Shown here: piece after piece, positions 41,231 to 49,442 of the stretch | Layout of the letters: each line of letters begins with the position of its first letter | Position numbering within the stretch: the first letter of the stretch is position 1 | Origin: Streptomyces cyanogenus | Lineage (GTDB): Bacteria; Actinomycetota; Actinomycetes; Streptomycetales; Streptomycetaceae | Reading direction: 5' to 3' | DNA length: 64,000 bases | Assembly: GCF_017526105.1 (NCBI RefSeq) | Contig: NZ_CP071839.1 | Coordinates: 4,766,001-4,830,000 of the forward strand | The notes under the pieces: generated by a model | What the model saw: the letters and a program-made list of their open reading frames with translations, nothing else | Told to the model about the DNA's origin: nothing | Databases searched by the model: none | Made by a program: the position numbers and the translations under genes

Positions 41231-41668
41231 GTGATCACTGTGCGGTTCACCGTACGATCCGGCCAAGGCGACGCCGGCGGGTTCGATCTGGGTGACATGG
41301 CCGTCACCGGGGATCTCGGCACGGCCGACTCGGCCGGCCATGTCCCCGATCAGGGCATGATGATCTACCTTTCGGTCGTCCAGTTGCTGGACAGCCTGGG
41401 TGCCTTTCTCCGGGACAACGCCCGCATGCTGAGCTTCACCGGTGCCGGCACCTCCTTCGGCCTTGCCGTGCGACGGACCAAAGACGGCCTGTCGGTCGCC
41501 GGTAAGGACGGAGTCGTCGCACGGACGACGGCGCCGGAGTTCGCCTCCACTGTGCTACGCGCGGCAGAGGACCTAGGTCCCGCCCTCCCTCCGGAAGACC
41601 CGGTCGCATCTGACTGGGAAGCCGCCCTCGCCGCATTCCGTCCCCTCGTACCGGGCCACAAGGCGTGA
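41231..41668 (+). CDS. Uncharacterised 145-residue protein in the toxin-remnant locus
   Basis: The GTG at 41231 is preceded by GAGGTAG. The protein is soluble, with beta-rich sequence early (MITVRFTVRSGQGDAGGFDL) and helical segments later (VVQLLDSLGAFLRD, FASTVLRAAEDLG). It has no signal or membrane helix. It lies 77 bp after the zinc-ribbon gene and may be an accessory or second immunity gene of the same cassette. No family recognised. Confidence 0.55.
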   Translation: MITVRFTVRSGQGDAGGFDLGDMAVTGDLGTADSAGHVPDQGMMIYLSVVQLLDSLGAFLRDNARMLSFTGAGTSFGLAVRRTKDGLSVAGKDGVVARTTAPEFASTVLRAAEDLGPALPPEDPVASDWEAALAAFRPLVPGHKA

Positions 41669-41764
41669 GGGCCGGCGCTGGGATGATGAACTCGGGTACC
41701 GGCCGGAACACTTCCTCGCAGACGGAGCACTGCGGGACGTCTGCGTCCGCGGCATCACGATTGA

Positions 41765-41791
41765 GACGGGCTGGCACAGGACCAGCCCGTC
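41765..41791 (+). terminator. Terminator hairpin after the toxin-remnant cassette
   Basis: GACGGGCTGG and CCAGCCCGTC form perfect 10-bp arms around a 7-nt loop, about 100 bp after the last gene and followed by CCGCCTTCTG. Confidence 0.7.
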
Positions 41792-41944
41792 CGCCTTCTG
41801 ATCCGTAGCTCTCTGTGGAGCGGTCGGTGAGGGTCGTACCGGTCGAGCTTCGGGGTTGTAAGGACGCTGTCGAACGGGGGCGGTTGCTGTGGTTGCTGTA
41901 CTTCACTGCTGCATCGGTCCTGGCCTCAACACCGCCACCCGCTT

Positions 41945-42808
41945 TCAGCCGCCCGCGATGGTGGTCTGCTTCTTCTGCATCGGGTGTTCGTCGGCGTACC
42001 GCACCAGGTCGAGGAAGCGGGAGTCACCCACAGCCGCGAGCAGTTCCTCGCTGGTGACGGGGGCGGAGGCCTTGGCGTTCACGTCCGGTTCGATGGAGAC
42101 GTAGACATCGCTGCGTCCGTAGCGGAAGTGGACGTCGGTGGACATGGTCTCGGACGAGTCGGTGATCACGCGGAGCGATGTGGCCTTGATGCCGCCTGGC
42201 AGCGTGGCCTGCTTACAGCTTCCGCCCTTGGCGGCAAGAGCAGCGGAGGGGCAGTGCTTCGAGTCCGGGCCGTCGCCGGAGGGCCGTACGGAGAAGATGA
42301 TGGTGAACACCTTCCCGTCTGTGATCTCGCCCTGGTAGCGCGACACGTCGAGGTCGACCGGCCGGATCAGGCCGACAGCGTCCGGCAGCAGTTTGTCGAG
42401 GAGGACAGCCGCCTTTTGCTGGAACTGCGCTCGCCGTTTCCGCTCTGTGGGGGGCAGGTTGGTCATGGCCCGTTCGTCGTCGCTCGTGGGGTCGATGTGG
42501 ATCGGCGTGCGGTAGGGCTCCGGCTGGACGGACTGGTGTGGCGAGGGGGTGCTGCTCGTGGCAGGACGGACCGTCCTGTCGGCGTCGCCCCCGGCGGTAA
42601 GTGTCAGGGAGCCGAAGAGCACGGCCCCGGCCACGCAGGTGATCCCGGCGGCGGTGGCGAGACGGGCACGCGTCTTGCGGCGCCGGCCCTGGGTAACGGC
42701 GGCGGGAACCAGGTCGTGTGGCGCGGGCAGTTCCGCCACTGCACTGTCCATCGCGTTCCTGACCAGCAGGGCGCTGCGGCGGTCTTCCTCGGTGATGTTG
42801 TCGTTCAT
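41945..42808 (-). CDS. Single-pass membrane protein paired with a sigma factor
   Basis: The 287-residue protein has a ~50-residue cytoplasmic N-terminus (NITEEDRRSALLVRNAMDSA, then a basic RRRKTRARL), one membrane helix (ATAAGITCVAGAVLFGSLTL), a Thr/Pro-rich linker and a ~190-residue outer domain ending PMQKKQTTIAGG. The layout resembles membrane partners of SigE-family sigma factors. The sigma gene lies 9 bp upstream in the same direction, so co-transcription is likely. No zinc anti-sigma motif is visible, so its effect on the sigma factor is inferred. Confidence 0.7.
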   Translation of the reverse strand: MNDNITEEDRRSALLVRNAMDSAVAELPAPHDLVPAAVTQGRRRKTRARLATAAGITCVAGAVLFGSLTLTAGGDADRTVRPATSSTPSPHQSVQPEPYRTPIHIDPTSDDERAMTNLPPTERKRRAQFQQKAAVLLDKLLPDAVGLIRPVDLDVSRYQGEITDGKVFTIIFSVRPSGDGPDSKHCPSAALAAKGGSCKQATLPGGIKATSLRVITDSSETMSTDVHFRYGRSDVYVSIEPDVNAKASAPVTSEELLAAVGDSRFLDLVRYADEHPMQKKQTTIAGG

Positions 42809-42817
42809 GGCGGTTCC

Positions 42818-43351
42818 TCAGCTCCCCGTGGCGTAGACGTGGGCCTCGCCCAGTTGGGCGCGCAGCTTTGCCAGGGAGCGTGAACACTGGCTCTTGACTG
42901 TGGATTCGCTGCACTTCAAGAGCTCGGCGACGGACTCGACGCTCTGGTCCTCCCAGTACCGCAGCACGACCATGGCTCGCGCCCTGGGCGGCAGCCCAGC
43001 GAGTGCCGACATCAGCGTCACGCGCAGATCGGTGTGGTCGGGCGCGGACCGGGTGTCGGGGCGGGAGTGCGCCAGCAGGTCCCGCAGGCGCCGCCGCCGC
43101 TCGGCCAGGTAGGTGCGGGTCAGCACGGTCCTGGCGTAGGCCTCGATGTGGTCGGCGGCACTCGCCCTCCGCCAGTGCTGGAACAGCTTGGCGAGCGTGG
43201 TCTGCGTCAGGTCCCGGGCCGTGTCCGGGTCCCCGCACAGCAGGTACGCGGTCCTGTACAACCGTCTCTGGCTCGCCTGGGCGAAGGCCTCAAAGCTCTC
43301 GGGCGCCTGGGATCCCTGCGACGCTTCGGAGCCTCGGCCGTTCTCCGGCAT
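42818..43351 (-). CDS. SigE-family (ECF-type) RNA polymerase sigma factor
   Basis: The ATG at 43351 has AGGAG 5 nt upstream and gives 177 residues. Region 2 includes FAQASQRRLYRTAYLLCGDP, DTARDLTQTTLAKLFQHW and IEAYARTVLTRTYLAERRRR. Region 4 includes LPPRARAMVVLRYWEDQSVE, VAELLKCSESTVKSQCSRSL. It should direct RNA polymerase to a small stress or surface regulon and is probably autoregulated with the membrane protein gene that follows. It belongs to the island and is not closely similar to the sigma factor at 23252. Confidence 0.88.
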   Translation of the reverse strand: MPENGRGSEASQGSQAPESFEAFAQASQRRLYRTAYLLCGDPDTARDLTQTTLAKLFQHWRRASAADHIEAYARTVLTRTYLAERRRRLRDLLAHSRPDTRSAPDHTDLRVTLMSALAGLPPRARAMVVLRYWEDQSVESVAELLKCSESTVKSQCSRSLAKLRAQLGEAHVYATGS

Positions 43352-43430
43352 CTGCTCTCCTCTCCAGACCCCGTCAAGGGGCCGTGTCCTGTCACCCCTC
43401 TTCAGAGCGCTGCCGCACAGTAAAGGTTGA

Positions 43431-43994
43431 AACCGAATTTTCGCCTGGTCCGAGGAACTGCGGGCCCTCGCCTGGGACCACGTCTTCCTGAACGGCCGGC
43501 CGGACCTCGACCCGCCGCAGCCTCTGCACATCGCCGTCCGGCGGTCGGTCCGGAGGAGCGGGGACACGAAGACCCGGAAGTCCCGGCGCACGCTCGCCCT
43601 GCCGGCGCGCTGCGTGGACGCTCTCTGGCAGCAGTTCGAGGACCAGGGGCCGGACCGGCTCGCCGCTGATGACGCCTGGGAGGAACACGGCCTCGTCTTC
43701 TCCTCGGCCGTGGGCAAGCCTCTCGATGCCGCCAACGTCCGCCGTGCCTTCCGCCAGGCGCTCAAGGGCATCGACGGGATCAACCCGGACGAGTGGACGC
43801 CGAGGGAGCTGCGGCACAGCTTCGTGTCCCTGCTCTCCGACCGGGGTGTCCCACTGGAGGAGATCTCGCGGCTCGTCGGTCATTCCGGGACCGCCGTGAC
43901 CGAGGAGGTCTACCGGAAGCAGATCCGGCCCGTGATCCAGACCGGTGTCGTGATCATGGACGGGATCTTCGGTATGAGGGAGCGGAGGTCGTAG
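43431..43994 (+). pseudogene. Tyrosine recombinase (integrase), C-terminal fragment
   Basis: The frame follows a stop at 43428-43430 and has no start. It encodes the last ~187 residues of a phage-type integrase: SEELRALAWDHVFL, TKTRKSRRTLALP (beta-hairpin Lys), WTPRELRHSFVSLLSDRG (HxxR region), SRLVGHSG and EEVYRKQIRP with the catalytic Tyr. The N-terminal arm, core-binding domain and first catalytic Arg are missing, so it is inactive. It ends ~100 bp from tRNA-Pro, the likely old integration target. Confidence 0.85.
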
Positions 43995-44039
43995 ACACGC
44001 GGAAAGCGTTAGTCACGCAGACAGACACGCACGCAGAAA

Positions 44040-44079
44040 CAGATCAGCCACCTCCCAACGTTGGGAGGTGGCTGATCTG
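44040..44079 (-). terminator. 40-nt perfect palindrome, terminator of tRNA-Pro
   Basis: The arm at 44041-44059 (starting AGATCAGCCACC) is exactly complementary to 44060-44078, and one more C-G pair closes it. On the minus strand TGTTTCT follows. It lies 13 bp downstream of the tRNA. Confidence 0.8.
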
Positions 44080-44091
44080 CTATTTCGGCTG

Positions 44092-44165
44092 TCGGGGTGG
44101 CGGGATTTGAACCCACGACCTCTTCGTCCCGAACGAAGCGCGCTGCCAAGCTGCGCTACACCCCG
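44092..44165 (-). tRNA. tRNA-Pro (anticodon CGG)
   Basis: On the minus strand the acceptor CGGGGTG pairs with CACCCCG at the 3' end, followed by discriminator A. The D arm contains AGCTTGGCAGC. The anticodon stem CTTCG/CGAAG flanks the loop TTCGGGA, giving CGG. The T loop is GGGTTCAAATCCC. CCA is not encoded. The gene borders an integrase fragment, as tRNA attachment sites often do. Confidence 0.96.
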
Positions 44166-44232
44166 GTGTCGCTGCTTGTCGCGGCGACGTCGTTTACTTT
44201 AGCCCACCGGTGGCTCTGGACGAAATCCGGTT

Positions 44233-44991
44233 TCAGGCGCGGTGGCGGACCGGGGTCGGGCGGGTGTGGTCGAGGGCTACCAGGAGGACGGCCAGGGCGT
44301 AGATCGCGAGGCCCAGGAGGAGGGCGTTGGCCAGGGTGCCGCGGTAGCCGTGGGCGGCCGCGTCCAGGAAGGGATAGAGGTAGCGGGACGGGCTGGTGGG
44401 TGGGAGGAAGGCAGCCCTGGTGAGGGAGAAGGTCAGGTACGCCAGGGGGTAGAGGAGCCAGGCCGCCGTCTGGCGGAGGTGCAGGCGGGCCGCGGGCGTG
44501 AGCAGGAGCCAGTCCAGCAGGGCTGCCGCCGGTACCAGCGTGTGGAGGATCTGGAGGGCCGCCCACTGGGCGTGCCAGCGTTCCGGGACCGTCGTCGCGC
44601 CGGTCATGGAGAACGGGGGCGTCGTGTGGCCCAGGAGCAGGTGGTAGACCAGCGCGGCGGTCAGGGCGTACAGGAGTGTGGCGCCTGTCACTGCCGACGG
44701 GAGCGGGCGGCGGGCCTGCCAGGCCCGTCTCGCCGACAGGAACATGACCACGGCCAGCAGGACGCCGGCCTGGACGCTGAAGTGGCTCAGGATCCGGGCC
44801 GTGGGGCCCAGCAGGCATTCCAGGGCGACGCCGGCTGCCGCCGCCACGGCGGTCAGGAGGCGGAACACCGCGGCCAGGGGGCGGCGGACCGGGGCCACCA
44901 CCGCCGTGGCCGGGACCGGGGCGGGCAGCAGCAGGGGCGGACCCGGGACCGCGGGCAGCTCCGGGATCTCCCTGGGTATCGGGGCGGTCAT
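44233..44991 (-). CDS. Pr6Pr-family membrane protein
   Basis: The 252-residue protein has a Pro-rich cytosolic N-terminus and six membrane helices. Pr6Pr features include HFSVQAGVLLAVVMFLSARRA, LLGHTTPPFSMTG, LQILHTLVPAAALLDWLLL and the Tyr/Pro-rich WLLYPLAYLTFSLTRA, then RYLYPFLD near the C-terminus. Molecular function is not established. It stands alone between the tRNA and a metallophosphoesterase gene. Confidence 0.85.
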   Translation of the reverse strand: MTAPIPREIPELPAVPGPPLLLPAPVPATAVVAPVRRPLAAVFRLLTAVAAAAGVALECLLGPTARILSHFSVQAGVLLAVVMFLSARRAWQARRPLPSAVTGATLLYALTAALVYHLLLGHTTPPFSMTGATTVPERWHAQWAALQILHTLVPAAALLDWLLLTPAARLHLRQTAAWLLYPLAYLTFSLTRAAFLPPTSPSRYLYPFLDAAAHGYRGTLANALLLGLAIYALAVLLVALDHTRPTPVRHRA

Positions 44992-45317
44992 GCCCTCACG
45001 CTAGGAGCGGGGGAGTGGTGCGGCCAGGTGGACTCGTCCAGGTGGGTTACGGCTGTCCGGCCTGACCTGGCTCGTCCGGGGGAGGTACGGCCGTCCGGGT
45101 CAGCCTGGCCGTCCCGCTCTCTCGTCCGGTTTTCTGGCTGTTCCTCCGGCTGCCGCGCCTGGCGTTCCAGCTGTCTCGCCCGGCCTCCGGCCGTCCCCTT
45201 CGCCCAGTTGCCCAGCCACCCGGCTACCCACCCGAGCCAGCCCGCCGCACGAGCAGGCCCTCCCCGGCTCCCGTGCGGCTCCCGGCGTCTCCCTTACTCC
45301 CGCCCCACCAGCGTCAG
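44992..45317. other. Intergenic region with imperfect repeats
   Basis: No credible gene is present. The first part holds two imperfect copies of a ~35-bp unit with TTACGGCTGTCCGG and TACGGCCGTCCGG (about 45045-45110). The end contains a tandem duplication that reaches into the 3' end of the metallophosphoesterase gene. Confidence 0.4.
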
Positions 45318-45342
45318 CTACTCCCGCCCCACCAACGTCAGC
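45295..45342. repeat. 24-bp tandem duplication over the metallophosphoesterase stop
   Basis: Copies at 45295-45318 and 45319-45342 start TACTCCCGCCCCACCA and differ at one base. The second copy encodes the last residues of the neighbouring protein, so the first copy lies just beyond the stop. Confidence 0.7.
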
Positions 45343-46244
45343 AACGTCGCCTCCGGTGGGCAGGCGAAGCGGACCGGGGTGTAGCGGCTGGTGCCGCAGC
45401 CTGCTGAGACGTGGAGGTAGGAGGTGTGGCCCTCCGCCGTGTGCGTGGAGAGGCCCTTCACGCGGTCCGTGTCCAGGTCGCAGTTGGTGACCAGGGCGCC
45501 GTAGAAGGGGATGCACAGCTGGCCGCCGTGGGTGTGGCCGGCCAGGACCAGGGGGTAGCCGTCCGCCGTGAACGCGTCCAGTACGCGCAGGTACGGCGCG
45601 TGGACCACGCCGAGCGAGAAGTCGTACGTACCGGACGGGCCGCCGGCCACCTGGGCGTAGCGGTCCCGCTTGATGTGCGGGTCGTCCAGGCCGGTCAGCT
45701 CGATGGAGGCGCCCTCGATCTTGAGGACCCCCCGGGTGTTCGTCAGGTTCAGCCAGCCCGCCGCGTCGAAGCCGTCCCGCAGGTCCTCCCACGGGTTGTG
45801 GACCGCGCCGACCACCGGCGGGTTGCCGTTCAGGCCGTGCCGTCCGCTCGTCTTCTCCAGCAGGTAGCGGGCCGGGTTGCGGAGCCTGGGACCGTAGTAG
45901 TCGTTGGAGCCGAAGACGTACGCACCCGGGAATTCCATCAGCGGGCCGAGCGCGTCCATGACCTCGGGGACGCCCTCGGGGTCCGACAGGTTGTCGCCCG
46001 TGTTGATCACGAAGTCGGGGCGCAGTCCGGCCAGTGACTGCAGCCAGCGCTGCTTCTTGCGCTGGCCGCTCACCATGTGGATGTCGGAGACCTGCAGCAC
46101 ACGCAGCGGGCGCATGCCCGGGGGCAGGACGGGGACGGTGACCCGCCGGAGTCGGAAGGAACGGGCCTCGAAGCCCGCCGCGTACACCAGGCCGGCGGCG
46201 CCGGCCGCCACGATGCCAAGGGGGATTCCGTATCGCGCGCGCAT
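45318..46244 (-). CDS. Membrane-anchored metallophosphoesterase
   Basis: The 308-residue protein has an N-terminal membrane helix (GIPLGIVAAGAAGLVYAAGF) and a calcineurin-like domain with VSDIHMVSG, TGDNLSDPEG, FGSNDYYG (where the classic GNHD is GSND), VVHAPYL and LAGHTHGGQL. These bind two metal ions. The Asn-Asp variant in the third motif is common in YkuE-like enzymes. It probably hydrolyses a phosphomonoester or lipid phosphate at the outer face. Its stop lies inside a short tandem duplication. Confidence 0.9.
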   Translation of the reverse strand: MRARYGIPLGIVAAGAAGLVYAAGFEARSFRLRRVTVPVLPPGMRPLRVLQVSDIHMVSGQRKKQRWLQSLAGLRPDFVINTGDNLSDPEGVPEVMDALGPLMEFPGAYVFGSNDYYGPRLRNPARYLLEKTSGRHGLNGNPPVVGAVHNPWEDLRDGFDAAGWLNLTNTRGVLKIEGASIELTGLDDPHIKRDRYAQVAGGPSGTYDFSLGVVHAPYLRVLDAFTADGYPLVLAGHTHGGQLCIPFYGALVTNCDLDTDRVKGLSTHTAEGHTSYLHVSAGCGTSRYTPVRFACPPEATLLTLVGRE

Positions 46245-46338
46245 GTGCCCATCGTGTCAGACCGGTTGGGTGTGGCGAGACCGCCCGCCCGGTTAAATGC
46301 GCGGGCGTGAACGGTCGTGCACCTGCGACAATCGGGCC

Positions 46339-46806
46339 ATGACCACCACGCTCAAGTCGAAGCTGCAGGACGACCTCAACGCTGCGATCAAGGAGCGCGA
46401 CGAGCTCCGCTCCTCGACGCTCCGGCTGACGCTCACCGCGATCACCAAGGAGGAGGTCGCGGGCAAGGAGAAGCGGGAGCTGTCCGACGACGAGGTCCTC
46501 AAGGTGATCACCCGTGAGGCGAAGAAGCGCCGCGAGGCGGCCGAGGCCTTCGCGCAGGGCGGCCGGGCCGAGCAGGCCGAGCGGGAGAAGGCGGAGGGCG
46601 AGCTGCTCGCCGAGTACCTGCCCAAGCAGCTGTCCGACGAGGAGCTGAACGCGATCGTCGCCCAGGCCGTGGAGGAGGCCAAGGCGGCCGGCGCCGAGGG
46701 GCCGCGGGCCATGGGCGCCGTCATGAAGATCGTGAACCCGAAGGTGGCCGGCCAGGCCGAGGGCGGCCGGGTCGCCGCCGCGGTGAAGAAGCTCCTCCAG
46801 GGCTGA
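46339..46806 (+). CDS. GatB/YqeY-domain protein
   Basis: The 155-residue helical protein begins MTTTLKSKLQDDLNAAIKER and contains RSSTLRLTLTAITKEEV, EAKKRREAAEAFAQGGR and AEYLPKQLSDEELNAIV, the YqeY core, then KAAGAEGPRAMGAVMKIVNP. YqeY proteins resemble the tRNA-binding tail of GatB, but their role is not firmly known. GACAAT lies 6 nt before the ATG, consistent with leaderless transcription. Tandem repeats begin right at its 3' end. Confidence 0.93.
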   Translation: MTTTLKSKLQDDLNAAIKERDELRSSTLRLTLTAITKEEVAGKEKRELSDDEVLKVITREAKKRREAAEAFAQGGRAEQAEREKAEGELLAEYLPKQLSDEELNAIVAQAVEEAKAAGAEGPRAMGAVMKIVNPKVAGQAEGGRVAAAVKKLLQG

Positions 46807-46910
46807 GCACCGGGTCCAGGGCTGGGCGCCGGGTCGTAGCGCCGGGTCCAGGGCTGAGCGCCAGGTCGAGGGCTGGACGCCGGGTCGAGGGCTGGGCGCC
46901 GGGTCGCAGG
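46799..46910. repeat. Tandem repeat of ~19 bp, about five units
   Basis: The unit is close to GGGCTGGGCGCCGGGTCGA, varying at a few bases per copy. It begins at the last codons of the YqeY-like gene and has no coding sense. Confidence 0.75.
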
Positions 46911-46995
46911 GTGGCCGAGTATCGGATCTACGACCGGCCCGGCCGCCCCCTCCACGACCACACCCGCACGGCCGCCTACGACCACCACGGCGAAG

Positions 46996-47051
46996 CCGGA
47001 CCTCCACGACCACGACGGCGGGGCCGGACCTCCACGACCACGACGACGGGG
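46996..47051. repeat. Two 28-bp tandem copies
   Basis: Copies at 46996-47023 and 47024-47051 begin CCGGACCTCCACGACCACGA and differ at one base. A weaker related copy lies just upstream. The repeats lead into the terminator palindrome. Confidence 0.7.
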
Positions 47052-47087
47052 CCGCACCCCAACCCAAGGGTGCGGCCCCGCCGTCGT
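47040..47087. terminator. 20-bp-arm bidirectional terminator
   Basis: Arms at 47040-47059 and 47068-47087 match at 19 of 20 positions (core GGGGCCGCACCC/GGGTGCGGCCCC) with an 8-nt loop. It lies between the converging YqeY-like and penicillin-binding protein genes. Confidence 0.8.
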
Positions 47088-47099
47088 ACCGTGCGCCGG

Positions 47100-49442
47100 T
47101 CAGCCCGGGCCGCCCCCGTTCCCGTTTCCGTTGTTCCCGCCGTTCCCCTGGCCCTGGATGAAGTTCTCGGGGATGGAGAACGTCGGAGTCGGGAAGGTGC
47201 CGCCGAGCGCGCCGGCGGTGGTGTCACCCGTGGCTGCCGTGCCCGTCGCTCCCCCGTCCGTCGGTCCGCCGATCAGTCCGCCGATCAGTTGTCCCGCCGT
47301 GTCCCCGTTGTTGCCGTCGTCCGTCCCCCTTCGGCCTTTTCCCCGGTCATCACCCTCGTGGACGGGGTCGGGGATGTCGATCAGGTGGAATTCCTCCACC
47401 GGCTTGCCCTCGAGGGCGCCGCTCATCATGTCGCGCCAGATCGGGCCGGGGACCTCACCGCCGTAGACCTTGTCGTGCGGGACGCCGCCGATGGTGATGT
47501 TGGTCATCTTGCGCTTGTGCTGCGGGTCGCCGACCCAGACCGCGCCCGCCATGTTCGGGGTGTAGCCGACGAACCAGGCCGCGAAGCGCTCGTCCGTCGT
47601 ACCCGTCTTGCCCGCGCTCGGGCGGCTGCCGAGACCGGCCTCCTGGCCCGTGCCGTCCTCGACCACGCCCTTGAGGAGCGTGCTGACCGTGTCCGCGGTG
47701 TTCTCCGACATCGCCCGCGAGCAGGTCGACTTCGGCACCTCCAGGGACTTCTGGTCGCTGCCGACCTTCTGGGTGATCGACTCGATGGCGACCGGGGTGC
47801 AGTACATCCCGCGCGCGGCGAAGGTGGCGTACGCGTTCGCCATGGTCAGCGGGGACACCTCCTGGGTGCCGAGCGCGATGGACGGCGCCTGCTGGATCTT
47901 GCGGCCGTCCGCGCGCTGCACGCCCATCTTCTTGGCCAGGTCGACGACCGGGCAGATGCCGATGTCGCTGATCAGCTGCACGTAGTAGGTGTTGACCGAC
48001 TTGGCGGTCGCCTCCTTCATGGCGTACGGGCCGCGCTCCGACTCGTTCTCGTTGGTGAGCTTGGTCGGCTTGTTCGGGTCGTCGCGCCACAGCTTGCCGT
48101 TGCAGGCGGACACCGGGCTCGGGTACGGCATCTCGTACGGCGAGGAGTACTCCTGTGTCGGGGGCTTGCCGCCCTCGACGGCCGCCGCGGCCACGATCGG
48201 CTTGAACGTGGAACCGGGCTGGTACCCGGCGCCGCCGCCCATGTCCGAGTTGACGGACAGGTTGATCGTCGTCTCGTCGTTCTTGACGTTGACGCCGTAC
48301 GGGCGGGACTGGCCCATCGCGAGGATCTTGCCGGTGCCGGGCTCGACGATGGTCGCGGCGGTGGCCACGGCGTCGCTCTTGTAGACGTGGTCCTTGATGG
48401 ACGCCTGCGCGGACTTCTGGGCCTGCGGGTCGAGCGTGGTACGGATCGTCAGGCCGCCCTGGTCCCAGAGCCTGGCCCGCTGCTCCCTGGTCTTGCCGAA
48501 GACCGGGTCGGTGAGGACGACCTGGCGGACGTAGTCACAGAAGAAGCCGGCGCCCTTCACCGCGGTGATGCAGCCGTTCTTGGCGCGGCTGGTGTGCAGG
48601 CCGAGCGGCTTCTCCTTGGCCTGGTCGGCCTCCTTCTGGGAGATGTCGCCCAGCTCCGCCATGCGCTGCAGGACGATGTTGCGCCGCTTGGTGGCCTCCG
48701 CCTCGTCGTTCACCGGGTCGTACCGGCTCGGGGACTGGACGATGCCGGCCAGCAGCGCGGATTCCTGCAGGTTCAGGTCCTTGGCGTGCTTGGAGAAGTA
48801 CCGCTGGGAGGCGGCCTCGACACCGTAGGCCTGCTCGCCGAAGAAGGTGATGTTCAGGTAGTTCTCGAGGATCTTCTTCTTGCCGAGCTTGTCCTCGATC
48901 TGGATCGCGTACTTCAGCTCGCGGATCTTGCGGCCCAGGGTCTGCTGGGTGGCCTCGGCGACCTTGGTCGGGTCGTCGCCGGCCTCCTCGATGAAGTAGT
49001 TCTTCACCAGCTGCTGGGTGAGCGTGGAGGCGCCCTGGGCGACCCCGCCCTCCCGCGCGTTCTTGTTCAGGGCGCGCAGTACGCCCTTGAGGTCGACGGC
49101 GCCGTGCTTGTAGAAGCGTGAGTCCTCGATCGCGACGATCGCCTTCTGCATGTACGGCGAGATGTCCTTGAGGTCGACCACCGTACGGTCGCGGGAGTAG
49201 ACGGTCGCGATCTGTTTGCCCTGGTTGTCCAGGATCGTGGTGCGCTGGCTCAGCCGGGGGCTCTTCAGGTTGGCCGGGATCTCGTCGAAGCTCTTGACCG
49301 AGCCCTTGGCCGCGAGGCCCAGTGCGCCGGCCGCGGGCAGCGCGATGCCGGCCATCACGGCTCCGGCGAGCACACTGGCACCGAGGAACTTGGCGGCCTG
49401 CTGCATGGGCGACAGACCGCCGCCCGGGCGCTTCTTTGGCAT
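47100..49442 (-). CDS. Class A penicillin-binding protein (transglycosylase/transpeptidase)
   Basis: The 780-residue protein has a short basic cytosolic start and one membrane anchor (FLGASVLAGAVMAGIALPAA). The GT51 transglycosylase domain (about 60-260) has AIEDSRFYKHGAVD and GGVAQGASTLTQQLVKNYF. The transpeptidase domain (about 330-650) has SxxK in GYQPGSTFKPIVA, SVN in AKSVNTYYVQL and KTG in AGKTGTTDERFAA. The Gly/Asn-rich C-terminal tail has many repeats (GNGGNNGNGNGGG). It polymerises and crosslinks peptidoglycan outside the membrane. In Streptomyces this gene commonly neighbours wblA, as here. Confidence 0.97.
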   Translation of the reverse strand: MPKKRPGGGLSPMQQAAKFLGASVLAGAVMAGIALPAAGALGLAAKGSVKSFDEIPANLKSPRLSQRTTILDNQGKQIATVYSRDRTVVDLKDISPYMQKAIVAIEDSRFYKHGAVDLKGVLRALNKNAREGGVAQGASTLTQQLVKNYFIEEAGDDPTKVAEATQQTLGRKIRELKYAIQIEDKLGKKKILENYLNITFFGEQAYGVEAASQRYFSKHAKDLNLQESALLAGIVQSPSRYDPVNDEAEATKRRNIVLQRMAELGDISQKEADQAKEKPLGLHTSRAKNGCITAVKGAGFFCDYVRQVVLTDPVFGKTREQRARLWDQGGLTIRTTLDPQAQKSAQASIKDHVYKSDAVATAATIVEPGTGKILAMGQSRPYGVNVKNDETTINLSVNSDMGGGAGYQPGSTFKPIVAAAAVEGGKPPTQEYSSPYEMPYPSPVSACNGKLWRDDPNKPTKLTNENESERGPYAMKEATAKSVNTYYVQLISDIGICPVVDLAKKMGVQRADGRKIQQAPSIALGTQEVSPLTMANAYATFAARGMYCTPVAIESITQKVGSDQKSLEVPKSTCSRAMSENTADTVSTLLKGVVEDGTGQEAGLGSRPSAGKTGTTDERFAAWFVGYTPNMAGAVWVGDPQHKRKMTNITIGGVPHDKVYGGEVPGPIWRDMMSGALEGKPVEEFHLIDIPDPVHEGDDRGKGRRGTDDGNNGDTAGQLIGGLIGGPTDGGATGTAATGDTTAGALGGTFPTPTFSIPENFIQGQGNGGNNGNGNGGGPG

